A stretch of DNA of 64,000 bases, taken from NCBI GenBank assembly GCA_035536995.1, contig DATLNB010000034.1, positions 98,994-162,993 of the forward strand, written 5' to 3'. This document shows positions 54,701-63,430 of this stretch, one piece after another. Every line of letters starts with the position of its first letter. The first letter of the stretch is position 1. The notes beneath the pieces were generated by a model. That model was not told where the DNA came from. It worked only from the letters and a program-made list of their open reading frames with translations, and did no database searches. Both the position numbers and the translations under genes were made by a program. This DNA is from AV80 sp035536995 (GTDB lineage: Bacteria > Verrucomicrobiota > Verrucomicrobiia > Chthoniobacterales > UBA10450).

Positions 54701-55220
54701 GGGAATCCATCAGGATCAGGAAATCGGTCAGGCCATACCCTTTCTGCTGGAGCCAGTCCCAAAACGTTTCGTTACCGCCGCCCCACAACAGCCAGGTATT
54801 ACGGCCGCGGATGCCGTCCCGCTCTTTCTCGTCTACTTTATTGTCGCCGTTCTCGTCAAAATTGAGCGGCTGCAATTTCCCATCGGGACCGGCCACCATG
54901 TCCATCTGCCAAAAGACATCGCGCGGCTCTGCTGGGAAACATTCCGGGACACGGATCGACACCGGTGTCCGGTTAAGTGTCATCCCGGACCTTGCTTCAT
55001 CGACAGCCTCGCCTTTGACCGTATTGGGCGGGTAATCTCCGTCCTGCCAGTCGTAGTGCTTGTCGTAATATTTCCCGGCACCGGGGGTAGCTTGATAACT
55101 ACCCTGGCCGTGGGCACGCAGGCGGAACGCAACGAATACCGCCGCGGCCAGTAGACTAACAGTTACAAGACTAAGGGTGTAACGACGGGAGCGTACAAAC
55201 GCCAGGAGGGAAGCCTTCAT
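51732..55220 (-). CDS. RoxA-like di-haem cytochrome with inserted membrane module
   Basis: An 1162-aa protein and the first gene of the operon. An N-terminal anchor (residues about 14-32) leads to an extracytoplasmic di-haem region with Cys379-Cys382-His383 (CGFCH) and Cys631-Cys634-His635 (CAICH). It is homologous to the 703-aa cytochrome over nearly its whole length, but about five hydrophobic helices (about 895-1045) are inserted before the shared end segment (GPLPRGTPVNLL, SKCPDFVLDHGHYFG). A Pro/Gly/Ala-rich insert (about 200-250, PPPDPAAGAAPPPAPGGG) is also unique to it. Signal to the cell envelope is clear. Electron transfer or oxygenation of a hydrophobic substrate is inferred. Confidence 0.85.
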   Translation of the reverse strand: MKASLLAFVRSRRYTLSLVTVSLLAAAVFVAFRLRAHGQGSYQATPGAGKYYDKHYDWQDGDYPPNTVKGEAVDEARSGMTLNRTPVSIRVPECFPAEPRDVFWQMDMVAGPDGKLQPLNFDENGDNKVDEKERDGIRGRNTWLLWGGGNETFWDWLQQKGYGLTDFLILMDSRRRDSRFKDAGLITQPGFVRAAEPILGLYIDQANPDGSAILKPPPDPAAGAAPPPAPGGGDYGYDPKPDPEVFDAQGRRLETPVNQPVPPAGHYTELFEPWTTPEQRAKEWTDATKEDPFKDYVPEVVRRKLPKDGLDPTVYGYPSGIFGLRLMLNPDFFAKTDEAAKARSYWKERVEQTNGQYYTSIQIHSDPKLVRPFRVSMSCGFCHIGPHPLNPPKDPEKPNWDNLSGVIGAQYWDPQPAFGNLVGRPNFLHHFLKSQAPGTVDTSLVSTDQINNTNIINAIFDVPARLDRARNKPTEKQSRENLLLPSVEDPDTSNNPDGQNKYRHFPMVLFPGEDSVGVWGALARVPLNIGVFSEQWMRCDNPVIGFTPQRPFSVEVSRKNSVYWQVNERYRVNYMASFFTLGTQKKVPKSTAAMKLKDAGPEGGSTLGQVELAKDSPEKRAAGRKVFLNNCAICHSSKQPPGFDLKFDRKMAGGWDKAPVPADPIYTLPADYRDWDSYKQSPSYRAYVEQITKLAGELPAPDAVDPFIDNNFLSNELRIPVTLVGTYAGRAMATNAMAGQVWDNYSSDTFKALPSVGRIRYFNPYKSDASAVSLDPYGTNDEFDDGRTHGGPGYFRPASLISLWATAPYFHNNTLGLYNQDPSVNGRLVAFNDGIRKLLWPKERTLYARDGITYAPHPGDLRAEGSAAAKNDPGYIYRLPVDTYVSFQPGFTPLLVQSVLIGFVGHGPGMFLFWVLSYGLWLILALVFCFLIFWGRARHAGILLLLLGLVLAALLIVTGAGGGSGMMAGALMAAVTNMMSYANAWLWLLVIAILAAGVLLLLTRIELKWLTKLIFIVATIIVLVVGILANKFLTGELKNVPLHLAILPNSSLNADYKGINVGPLPRGTPVNLLMSMDPSKGAQVAPAVVALLKASVQIQKQRLTGEEAYAVIAKQAGPALIAASKCPDFVLDHGHYFGDVLDPDSARNDEAKEALIAFLKTL

Positions 55221-55502
55221 GGAGGGTCATTCTGTTTGGGGCTGGGGCGGGGGTCGAGGTCAGTGCGCCTTGCTTATTGCATGGCAGTCGCTGACCAAAA
55301 ATCGCGGCGTTGAAACGGCTGGCAACGGAACTCTCCATCGTTGCGGGTTTCGCGGCCTGGAACTGGGGGAGCGTATTCACTAAGGGGGTGGCGTTTGCCG
55401 GAGAATGTCAGGGCCGCAAAGAGGAGGGAAGAAAATTCTGCGTCTTTTTGGAATAACGCGCGCGCGTCGCGCAGGCGGCGGGGAAAGGTTCGCGCCCAGA
55501 CG

Positions 55503-58082
55503 TCACTGTCGGTCGCGATATTCGGCGGACTCAATGAAAGCGCGGGTTATGGCGCGGTAATCCCGGCTCCTTTCGAGATTACCGAGCCAAAAATCGAATC
55601 CTCGCAAATCGCGATCGGGCGGCTGATCAGGGTCGCGGTGAAAGAACGCGAAATAGTGGATGAGGACATACGCTGAGTTGTAGTCTCTTCCGCTCTGCCA
55701 CGACTCCTCAGCCACTCGATGCGCAATGGAGGCACGACTTTGGGTTCCACGCTCCAGAGCCGCCAAAAGCTCCGCGCGCGTCCGCTCCCCAAGAGTGATT
55801 CCGGCATCGCGGTAGAGCGCAGTGAGAAAGTCGGGGGCGCTCATTGAGCCGTAACGATCCTGGAATTCGGGCTTATTGGCGGCCTTGGCCATCATCGCCC
55901 GCTTGTTCGTTTCCAAGGTAGCAAGCCAGCCCGACGCCGTCGGATAAACATTGCGTCCGAGCTCGCGGAGGTCTTCAACAAATTCGGAATACCGCGGCGC
56001 GCGGCCAAGAATGACTTTTTCGTAGCAGTAGAGAGTGTAGGCAATCCGGGAGTATTCGGTCAGCCAGATCGCGGGATCGCGATCAATCCGAGAGCTGTAT
56101 TCGCGCGGCTGATATCCCGGGGCAGGATCTCCCGCGATCCCGCGCGAATCGTATATCGTTATTCCGCCGTCTCGATAAACGACTGGGAAGTGCGCATCGA
56201 GGAATGCGCTATCGGTATGGATCTCACTGATCTCAGCGTCGCCGACGTAGATGTAATCGACCCTGTAATACTGCAAGAGCTTCTGCGCGTCCTCCCGGCC
56301 CCGATAAATGGCGCGCACATCAGCGTCGCGCTCAACGAAAGGATAACCATGGCTCCAAAGCCATGATGTCGGGCCGCGGACAATCCTGCGACCGGTCAGG
56401 CTGGGAATCGGATGATGCAACGTCGATGCGGTTAGAAAGATAGCGTGAGGGATTGTGTTCGTTTTTACGAACTCCGCCGCGGCCACCGCTTGCCGGGAGA
56501 AGACCAGCTTAACGCTTTGCCATTCGTAAACGATCGCAAGAACGCCAGAAACAATTGATCCAAGAATTACGGTAGCTCCGAAGACCCGTTGAAGGTTACC
56601 GCGAAGCCAGAGCCGAACCAGCCAGGCCCCCACCAGCACCATGGTCGCCGCAAACCAGTAATACATTAGCTTAAGATTGTCGTACTCGTTCGGCGATAGG
56701 ACGAAGACCATTGCGGTCAGCAATAGGGCTACAAAAGCCAGGTAGAACCGGCGGCCTTCCCGCGAAGCAAAGGCCCAGGCGGGAAGGAAGATAATGCCTG
56801 GGATGCCCACGTTCCAAATCCAGAACATGATCCAGCGCGGCTGATCGTGACCCCACCATCCGGGAAGGAAACGAACGAAGCCTGATCCGCTTATATGCCG
56901 GATCATCTCAAGTAGCTGTGGCGTTGCCACGGCTATCGCAGGTATCCAAAACGCAAACCACACGCGTGATGGACGGAGTAAAAACAGGAGAACGCTAACC
57001 AAGCCAACCGCCAGATAGCTATGGGTATGAAAGTAAGGCAATAATCCCGCGATCAATCCGGCAACCGAAAGGACCCGCGCGCCCTCCCAGGCATTGTTAT
57101 CGCCATGGATGGACCTGGCCTGCCAGACGATCGTAAAGCAGGAGAAAACAATCAGGCCCAGGGCAAGGCCGAACAAGCTCGTTCGCTGCGGAAGAAGCAT
57201 GTCGGCGATGATGTTGGGCCAGACCAACCCATACGGCGGATGATGGGCATAGTTTATCTCAAGGCCCGAAAGGAACTGGATAAGTCCTCGGCTGCTCGCC
57301 CACGCGTCATGAAAGAAATAAACGAAGCCGAGACCGCCATTGAACAAAAAGAGGAGAGTGGCAATGCCCGCGGCCCAAAGGAAACGGCCATCTTTCTTTT
57401 CGACGGTTGACGAATCTGGGACCGGGAACGCAAGCTCCGCAACCCGCCGTGCGAAACACCAAAATATGCCGGTCAGAAGAACGGCTAGCGGCAGTCCGCT
57501 TGAAACCAACGCGCCATGGAGGTCGAGGCCGAGGACCATGAGTGTGGCGGTAAGGAAATCAGGTAATCCGGGATACAGAAGCGGGTGCGGGGGCAGCGGA
57601 GGATAAACCGGCGGGAAGTTCTCGCCATGAACGAAGGCGGTGGTGAGCGCGGCATGAAAAGGTATGTCGTAGAGCGCACTGCCTCCGCCCGAATAGAGGG
57701 CTCCATCGGCTCCCTCTTTCAACATATGGGTATCGAAAAGCGGCAAATAGATTGCGGCGAAACAACAAAGGAGAATGGCCAGATGTGTTTCCTGCGGGCT
57801 CCATGCCTTGAAAGCCGGAACTTCCCGAGGCCGTCCCTTTAGGATTGCAAACCAAAGACCGCCAGCACCAATCCAAACAATCGCAATTACCATCCAAACG
57901 CCTTGGATACTCATGCGACCGGCCGCCAGTGCGACCAGGTAGACCGCGGCCGACGCAACGCTCCACCCTATAACGGTCCCCCAAAGGAGCTGCTCCGCGC
58001 GATTTAGATACGAGCGTAAAGCAAGACGAACGGCGCCAACTCCAAGGAGCGCCGCGCCTCCGAGAAAGATAAATGCACCCAT
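55503..58082 (-). CDS. Polytopic GT-C-like membrane protein with DUF4214 tail
   Basis: An 859-aa protein with about twelve membrane helices (about 1-520) in the manner of lipid-linked-sugar (GT-C) glycosyltransferases, with loops such as FDTHMLKEGADGALYSGG. A soluble region (about 560-640) follows, and the end (about 650-859) is a helical domain of DUF4214 type (ILGRAPRYSEFVEDLRELG; FHRDPDQPPDRDLRGFDFWLGNLE; AFIESAEYRDR). DUF4214 is common in large secreted or glycan-related proteins and its linkage to a membrane transferase is unusual. It is 22 bases after the next GT-C gene, in the same operon. The acceptor is unknown. Confidence 0.78.
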   Translation of the reverse strand: MGAFIFLGGAALLGVGAVRLALRSYLNRAEQLLWGTVIGWSVASAAVYLVALAAGRMSIQGVWMVIAIVWIGAGGLWFAILKGRPREVPAFKAWSPQETHLAILLCCFAAIYLPLFDTHMLKEGADGALYSGGGSALYDIPFHAALTTAFVHGENFPPVYPPLPPHPLLYPGLPDFLTATLMVLGLDLHGALVSSGLPLAVLLTGIFWCFARRVAELAFPVPDSSTVEKKDGRFLWAAGIATLLFLFNGGLGFVYFFHDAWASSRGLIQFLSGLEINYAHHPPYGLVWPNIIADMLLPQRTSLFGLALGLIVFSCFTIVWQARSIHGDNNAWEGARVLSVAGLIAGLLPYFHTHSYLAVGLVSVLLFLLRPSRVWFAFWIPAIAVATPQLLEMIRHISGSGFVRFLPGWWGHDQPRWIMFWIWNVGIPGIIFLPAWAFASREGRRFYLAFVALLLTAMVFVLSPNEYDNLKLMYYWFAATMVLVGAWLVRLWLRGNLQRVFGATVILGSIVSGVLAIVYEWQSVKLVFSRQAVAAAEFVKTNTIPHAIFLTASTLHHPIPSLTGRRIVRGPTSWLWSHGYPFVERDADVRAIYRGREDAQKLLQYYRVDYIYVGDAEISEIHTDSAFLDAHFPVVYRDGGITIYDSRGIAGDPAPGYQPREYSSRIDRDPAIWLTEYSRIAYTLYCYEKVILGRAPRYSEFVEDLRELGRNVYPTASGWLATLETNKRAMMAKAANKPEFQDRYGSMSAPDFLTALYRDAGITLGERTRAELLAALERGTQSRASIAHRVAEESWQSGRDYNSAYVLIHYFAFFHRDPDQPPDRDLRGFDFWLGNLERSRDYRAITRAFIESAEYRDRQ

Positions 58083-58104
58083 CGACGTTTCTTGAACAAA
58101 GGGG

Positions 58105-59838
58105 TCAGTCGCGGTCGCGATACACGTAGATCGACCCGCCTATAATTGCCTCGGGTTTGCGGTGACGATACGAGTCGAAGGTGTTAACCCGAATGTTGTC
58201 GGCGACAGGTTTGCCGTCGACCGCGTAAGGCGGGACCGTCGAACCGTTCAGGAAACTGGCCCCAAGGGCGGTGTAACGCGGCACTGGGCTGGAATTGCTC
58301 AGGGCATCGACGTAATTCACTCCGTAGAAATCGAGGGTAACGAATCCACCCAGGAGCAGGGCGCGAACGCGAGTTTCACCGCGGGCTCTCAACCAGTCCC
58401 CGAGGAGCTTAACGTCATCGCCCCACTCGACATTCGAGTCAGAGAGATACCACCAGTGGGGACGCGAGGACGCGAACTGGTTCAAGTAAGACATGTGATT
58501 CGGATAGGCTCGGACAGCTTCAACGCCGACCCAGGATAACAGTCCGACGCTAACCGCCACCGATGCCATACGCATGGGGCCTTGCCTTAGTCGCGATAAC
58601 TCTGCCAGGAGCCCGCCCGCCAGGAGCACAAGAAGAATGTATCCAGGGAGATAGTATCTTACTCCGATGTTGATTGGAGTTATCAGCATGAGCGCCGTGT
58701 AAATGACCAAAGGCGCCAGAACAATAAAGAGGCGCGCTCCAGCTGGGCGAAACGCGCGCCATCCGGCCCAGCCAAGTCCACCGAGGGAGAGGAGGAGAAA
58801 TGGAACGGTTGTTTTCAGCGCGAATGCGACTGGAAAATAATACCACCAACCATGGTCCCCATGCATGCCGAGCAGGCCTGCCGGGTGGCCGTCCTTCGAA
58901 TGCTTGAGCTGCCAGTAAACTCCCATGATGAAGTCGGTGGGCAAGAGCCATTGAAAAACTCGCACCCCTGCGGACAGGAACGATCCAATAGCCGGGAAGG
59001 AAGCCGCGATCCAGCTTAGGTCCCGCTCAGTAAGAGCGCGGTGGTGAAAGAAGTAAGCCGCATTGATCACCAGTATAAGAGCCAGGAACGCAACCACTGC
59101 ATGGACCAACGTAGCTCGGGCCTCTTTCCTCCTGGTTAGGACCCGCGCGACCAGAAGGACAAGCAGAAGCGGACCGAGAAAGAGCATCGAATACTTCGCC
59201 AGCATCGCGATCGCCGCCGCCGCTCCGACCGCCGCGGCATGTTTCCACGTCGGCTTTCGGACATAGCGATCGAGAAGACAGAGTGTCAGGACGAAACCAA
59301 ACGCCGCCGGCATGTCAGTCTGGACCACGCGGCCGTGAGCCAGAATTGTTGGTTCCAGGGAGAACAAACCGACCGCAAGGACACCACCCAGACCGCCAAA
59401 TAATTCGCGGGCAAAAGCGAAAACGACGATCCCGAGGACAATCGTCAACGCAATCATCGGGATGCGGCTCCAGAAACAAATCGCATCAAAGCGGGGACGG
59501 TTATCCTGCCAGAAGCGCATCGTATAAGCCCACTCGCGGTTATCACCAGTGGCCGCTGGATCGATCTGGTCGGGGGCAGCTTCCTGCGGCTGGAGAAAGA
59601 GGAGCGGGAACCCAGCGAGCAATTTACTCAGGGGCGGATGTTGTCCCACGAGGTGAACATCGTCAGCGACCCAGTGATAGTAGGCGGCCGGAATGAGGAC
59701 CACTTCATCCGCGGTGATGCTTTTCTTGATCGTCACGGAGACGAGATTTGCCGCCATGAGTCCGAGAAGCGCAAAGGCGACGAGCTGGAACTTGTCGAAG
59801 CCAAACAGCCATCGCTTCGTCGGGGCATCGGTGGTCAC
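58105..59838 (-). CDS. GT39-like (PMT-type) membrane glycosyltransferase
   Basis: A 577-aa protein with about eleven membrane helices. The first luminal loop has the acidic motif TADEVVLIPAAYYHW and HPPLSKLLAGFPL, typical of GT39/PMT-like enzymes and lipid-A-type ArnT relatives that transfer a sugar from a polyprenyl phosphate donor. A smaller soluble C-terminal part (about 470-577; WYLSDSNVEWGDDVKLLGDWL) follows. The start is GTG at 59838, divergent by 107 bases from the plus-strand glycan genes. The sugar and acceptor cannot be told. Confidence 0.85.
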   Translation of the reverse strand: MTTDAPTKRWLFGFDKFQLVAFALLGLMAANLVSVTIKKSITADEVVLIPAAYYHWVADDVHLVGQHPPLSKLLAGFPLLFLQPQEAAPDQIDPAATGDNREWAYTMRFWQDNRPRFDAICFWSRIPMIALTIVLGIVVFAFARELFGGLGGVLAVGLFSLEPTILAHGRVVQTDMPAAFGFVLTLCLLDRYVRKPTWKHAAAVGAAAAIAMLAKYSMLFLGPLLLVLLVARVLTRRKEARATLVHAVVAFLALILVINAAYFFHHRALTERDLSWIAASFPAIGSFLSAGVRVFQWLLPTDFIMGVYWQLKHSKDGHPAGLLGMHGDHGWWYYFPVAFALKTTVPFLLLSLGGLGWAGWRAFRPAGARLFIVLAPLVIYTALMLITPINIGVRYYLPGYILLVLLAGGLLAELSRLRQGPMRMASVAVSVGLLSWVGVEAVRAYPNHMSYLNQFASSRPHWWYLSDSNVEWGDDVKLLGDWLRARGETRVRALLLGGFVTLDFYGVNYVDALSNSSPVPRYTALGASFLNGSTVPPYAVDGKPVADNIRVNTFDSYRHRKPEAIIGGSIYVYRDRD

Positions 59839-59945
59839 GACCGGGAGTTATATTATGCTCGCCCGGGCACATCCACTTAATCGTCGCCCGGCCCGCGGAT
59901 AAACTTCTTCCTGTGGCCAAAGCTGCGTAGTAGGCTTCGCACCCT

Positions 59946-60347
59946 ATGCAGCTTCGCAGTCCCGACCTGAGTCTGGAACAGATTTCCGCCTGGATGCGGT
60001 TGGCCGCTCCGAAAGAGAAACCGGGCGCAACCGCGGCGCGCGCCGTTACGGTCAGCACGACATCTCGGCACCACCCGGGATTCGATTTCAAGAGCGCGCG
60101 GCAATCGTTGAAGCGGGCCCGGGCGAAGAACGATATCGACACGATCAAACCGCTCCGGCGCCTGCGACGAAACCAGGGAGCGATTAACGAGGCCCTGATC
60201 GATGCGTTGAGCGCCGCCCTGGCCGTGAACAAGCAAATGGCCAGTGAGATCACCGCCCTTTCGACAGATCTCTCGGCCGTCCGGGCACGGCTCGCTGACA
60301 ACGAAGTAGCCCCGCCTTCGGGCGAGCACCTCGATTCCAATCTGTAA
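59946..60347 (+). CDS. Small helical protein of the glycan cluster
   Basis: A 133-aa soluble protein with a charged, helical pattern (FDFKSARQSLKRARAKNDIDTIKPLRRLRRNQ) and a C-terminal coiled-coil-like heptad region (ALSAALAVNKQMASEITALSTDL). No signal peptide or enzyme motif. It lies 6 bases before a glycosyltransferase gene and first in a plus-strand run. A scaffold role for the glycosyltransferases is possible. I do not recognise the family. Confidence 0.65.
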   Translation: MQLRSPDLSLEQISAWMRLAAPKEKPGATAARAVTVSTTSRHHPGFDFKSARQSLKRARAKNDIDTIKPLRRLRRNQGAINEALIDALSAALAVNKQMASEITALSTDLSAVRARLADNEVAPPSGEHLDSNL

Positions 60348-60353
60348 GTCGCC

Positions 60354-61400
60354 GTGCGGATCGTTATCGCCACGGTTCAGATACCGTTTGTCACTGGCGG
60401 GGCCGAGTCCCATGCCGCCGGCCTGAAAGCGGCGCTGATTCGCGCCGGACACGAAGCCGAGATTGTCACCGTCCCATTCAACCCGGCGGTGCCCGAGAGA
60501 ATTCCAGACCAGATGCTCGCGTGCCGGCTGCTGGATCTCACTGAAATCCATGGGACCCGCGTCGATCGGCTGATCGGATTGAAGTTCCCGGCCTACCTGA
60601 TCCCGCACCCAAACAAGGTGGTGTGGGTGCTGCACCAGCATCGGGCGGCCTATGATCTCTGGAGTTATCCGTTCGAAGAGCTGAGTGCTTCGCCTCGTGG
60701 CCTGATGGTCCGGGAAGCCATTCGTAAGGGCGACCAGCTCCTCGCCGAAGCGAAAACGGTTTTTGCCAATTCGAGGAACATCGCCAATCGCCTTGGCCAT
60801 TTTTGCGGGATCCCCGCGACTGCGCTCTATCATCCGCCTCCGAACGCCGATGGTTTCCATTGCGCGAATACGACTGAGGACTTTTTCTTTTTCCCGAGCC
60901 GGTTTTCAGCGTCGAAGCGGCAAAGCGTCGTCTTGGAAGCGCTCTCCCTGACCAGGCAAAAAGTGAAGGTGCGTTTCGCCGGCGTGGCCGATAGCCCCGA
61001 ATACGGCAGACGCCTGAAGTCTTTGACCCGGAAGCTCGGGCTCGAATCGAGAGTAGAATGGCTTGGTTACCTGACTGAGGAAGAAAAACGGGACGCTTAT
61101 GCGAAGTGCCTCGCGGTGGTCTTTCCGCCGGTCGACGAGGATTACGGTTACATCACGCTTGAAGCAATGCTCTCGTCGAAAGCAGTCGTGACCTGTGAAG
61201 ATTCCGGCGGCCCGCTCGAATTTGTCGAAGATCGGAAGACCGGCCTGATCGCAAAACCGACCGCGGCAGGGCTCGCCGAGGCGATGGACGAGTTATGGAC
61301 TGATCGAAACGCCGCGGTGAAATACGGCAGAGCAGGACGGGAGGCTTATGAAGCTCTGGGATTGTCCTGGAGCACGGTGGTCGAGCGTTTACTCGCGTGA
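60354..61400 (+). CDS. GT4-like glycosyltransferase
   Basis: A 348-aa cytoplasmic GT-B fold enzyme starting at GTG. The N-terminal half has VQIPFVTGGAESHAAGLKAAL, the glycine-loop of GT4 acceptor domains. The C-terminal half has FFFPSRFSASKRQSVVLEAL and the nucleotide-sugar site EDYGYITLEAML (E-x7-E), then SGGPLEFVEDRKTGL. It would transfer a sugar from a nucleotide donor to a lipid-linked or glycan acceptor. It overlaps the next transferase by GTGA. Confidence 0.88.
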   Translation: MRIVIATVQIPFVTGGAESHAAGLKAALIRAGHEAEIVTVPFNPAVPERIPDQMLACRLLDLTEIHGTRVDRLIGLKFPAYLIPHPNKVVWVLHQHRAAYDLWSYPFEELSASPRGLMVREAIRKGDQLLAEAKTVFANSRNIANRLGHFCGIPATALYHPPPNADGFHCANTTEDFFFFPSRFSASKRQSVVLEALSLTRQKVKVRFAGVADSPEYGRRLKSLTRKLGLESRVEWLGYLTEEEKRDAYAKCLAVVFPPVDEDYGYITLEAMLSSKAVVTCEDSGGPLEFVEDRKTGLIAKPTAAGLAEAMDELWTDRNAAVKYGRAGREAYEALGLSWSTVVERLLA

Positions 61401-62743
61401 AGATTAACCTTTTCTCGCCCCTCCCCCCGACACGGTCAGAGATTGCGCGCGCCACGGCGAATCTCCTTCCGTTGCTTTCAGCGGAGGCCGAAGTTGTCCT
61501 TTGGTCGAGCGAGCCGAAATGGGACCTCGAGCTGCCGAAGGGCGCGACCGTGCGGCCGTACGACGGGAAGCGGCCGCCCTGGCGCGAGATCAACGACGCG
61601 GACGTGACGTTTTACCAAATGGGAAACGATCCCCGTTACCATCACGCCATCTGGGAGATCAGCCGGCAGCACCCCGGCGTGGTCATTCTTCACGATGTCA
61701 TGCTCCAGCATTTCTTTTCCGGGCTGGTCTTCCAGAATATCGGATTGAATCGGCGCGAATATCTCGAGCTGATTGAGCGCTACCATGGTCCAAAAGGCCG
61801 CGTCCTTGCGGAAAGACATTTGCACGGGTTGCTCGATACGGAAGAGCTGGCGCAATCCTGCCCGCTCACCGAAGCAGCGATCGAGAACGCGCTGGCCGTT
61901 GTCGTTCACTCGGAGTCGGCCTTTGCCGCGCTCCCCGCAGATATCTCTGTGGCATTGTTGCCGCTCGCGGTCGGCCCGCCGCGCGCCCTTTCGCCGGCGA
62001 CAGAGCTGCCACCATCGAAGGTCTGCCGGCTGACAATGTTCGGGTTCCTCGGCCCGAACCGTAAACTGCCTTCACTGCTTCAGGCCATCGCAACATTCGA
62101 GCACCGCGATCGCTTTCGCCTCGACGTTTATGGAACAATGGCAGAGGCCGAAAAGATGGAACAATTAGTCTGCCGGCTCGGGCTGAGTGAGCTGGTGACG
62201 TTGCACGGATTCGTTTCCTCCGAGGTCCTCGATCGAGCCCTTCGCGAGACGGACCTGGTCGTGAACCTGCGCGATCCGAGCATGGGCGAAGCGTCCGGAA
62301 GCCAGCTCCACCTTTGGCACTACGGATTACCGTCGCTCGTTACGCGCAAGGCCTGGTACGCGGCCCTGCCGGAAAACACCGTGGCGTTCGTCAGGCCGGA
62401 GCACGAGCGCGAGGATATTCAGGGTCATCTCGCCGGCTATCTTGCCGATCCGGAAAAATATCGGGCCCTCGGCCGGAATGGCCGGCAGTACGGGACCGAA
62501 CATCATTCGTTGGAACAATATGCAACAGGCTTGTTGAAGCTGGCCGAACACGCACCGGAGTTCCGGGCGCGCTGGATTGCCGGCAACCTCGCCCGCAACG
62601 CGGCCTCGATGATCGGAACATGGGCCAGCGAAGAGGATCTGACGCGAAACGTGGCCGAGCAGGTGCGCCAACTCACCGCGCGGAGCTTCCACCCCATGCC
62701 AGTTGCCCGCCCAACATCGACAGCCGCGGCCAAAACGCTTTAA
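61397..62743 (+). CDS. GT4-like glycosyltransferase 2
   Basis: A 448-aa GT-B protein with a GTG start in the GTGA overlap. The N-terminal part (MKINLFSPLPPTRSEIARAT, DVTFYQMGNDPRYHHAIWEI, VILHDVMLQHFF) and C-terminal part (MFGFLGPNRKLPSLLQAI, VTLHGFVSSEVLDRAL, DLVVNLRDPSMGEASGSQLH) fit the GT4 superfamily, although the E-x7-E is replaced by MGEASGSQL. A helical 60-residue tail closes the protein. Its partner is the preceding transferase. Confidence 0.85.
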   Translation: MKINLFSPLPPTRSEIARATANLLPLLSAEAEVVLWSSEPKWDLELPKGATVRPYDGKRPPWREINDADVTFYQMGNDPRYHHAIWEISRQHPGVVILHDVMLQHFFSGLVFQNIGLNRREYLELIERYHGPKGRVLAERHLHGLLDTEELAQSCPLTEAAIENALAVVVHSESAFAALPADISVALLPLAVGPPRALSPATELPPSKVCRLTMFGFLGPNRKLPSLLQAIATFEHRDRFRLDVYGTMAEAEKMEQLVCRLGLSELVTLHGFVSSEVLDRALRETDLVVNLRDPSMGEASGSQLHLWHYGLPSLVTRKAWYAALPENTVAFVRPEHEREDIQGHLAGYLADPEKYRALGRNGRQYGTEHHSLEQYATGLLKLAEHAPEFRARWIAGNLARNAASMIGTWASEEDLTRNVAEQVRQLTARSFHPMPVARPTSTAAAKTL

Positions 62744-62755
62744 CTGATTACGCCC

Positions 62756-63430
62756 ATGCCGGCCGACAACGATCGCGAGTCCACCGACGATCTCTTCGAT
62801 GGGGTCGGCGCAAGCCTGGCTGGCCTGCGCGCGACGCTCCAAGCAACCCGGTCGTCATCGCTTGGCGGCAAGCTTGGTTTCGGGAAGCGAGGGGCGAACG
62901 ACCCTGATCCGGCAAGGACGTTGATTGATGCCCTGGAGAACGGTTTCGCCGAAGCTCGCAAGGCAATCAAGGCGCAGAACGCGCGGATTGCGGAATTGGA
63001 ACGCGAGTCTCGCGAACTGGGAGCGCTCGCGGATGGATTTCGCGAGCTCCGCGGTCGACTTGGGCACATTGAATCCGAGCTTCTCGAGGCACGGGAAAAA
63101 TCGGAACGCAGCGAAGCTGAGGCGGCCGAGAGGCTGGCGAAGATCGAGGCTGAGGGAGCCGAGAGGCTGGCAAAGATCGACACCGAATTGCGGGAGGAAC
63201 TCGATCAGCTTTCGAAGGGGCCACTCGCGGAGCTTTCCAGCGGTCAAAGCGCGCTCACGAACGAACTCCGTGAGCGTATCCAGCAGATCCTCGACGAACA
63301 GCGAGTTTGCATTCGGCAGCTTTCGTTAAAGACGAGCGAGGAAGCTGTTCTGGCCGATCGGGCGCGGCGTGCTCTCGAGCTGCGCCTCGATGCGCTTGAA
63401 GGCAAGGGAACGAAAAAGCCGGCGGAATGA
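62756..63430 (+). CDS. Coiled-coil protein of the glycan cluster
   Basis: A 224-aa protein, mostly coiled coil (about 60-215), without signal peptide or membrane helix. An 11-residue unit (AERLAKIEAEG, then AERLAKIDTEL) is tandemly repeated, also visible in DNA at 63125-63147 and 63158-63180. It overlaps the following methyltransferase gene by ATGA. Coiled-coil partners of glycan methyltransferases can set polymer length in other O-antigen systems; that role is only an analogy here. Confidence 0.75.
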   Translation: MPADNDRESTDDLFDGVGASLAGLRATLQATRSSSLGGKLGFGKRGANDPDPARTLIDALENGFAEARKAIKAQNARIAELERESRELGALADGFRELRGRLGHIESELLEAREKSERSEAEAAERLAKIEAEGAERLAKIDTELREELDQLSKGPLAELSSGQSALTNELRERIQQILDEQRVCIRQLSLKTSEEAVLADRARRALELRLDALEGKGTKKPAE

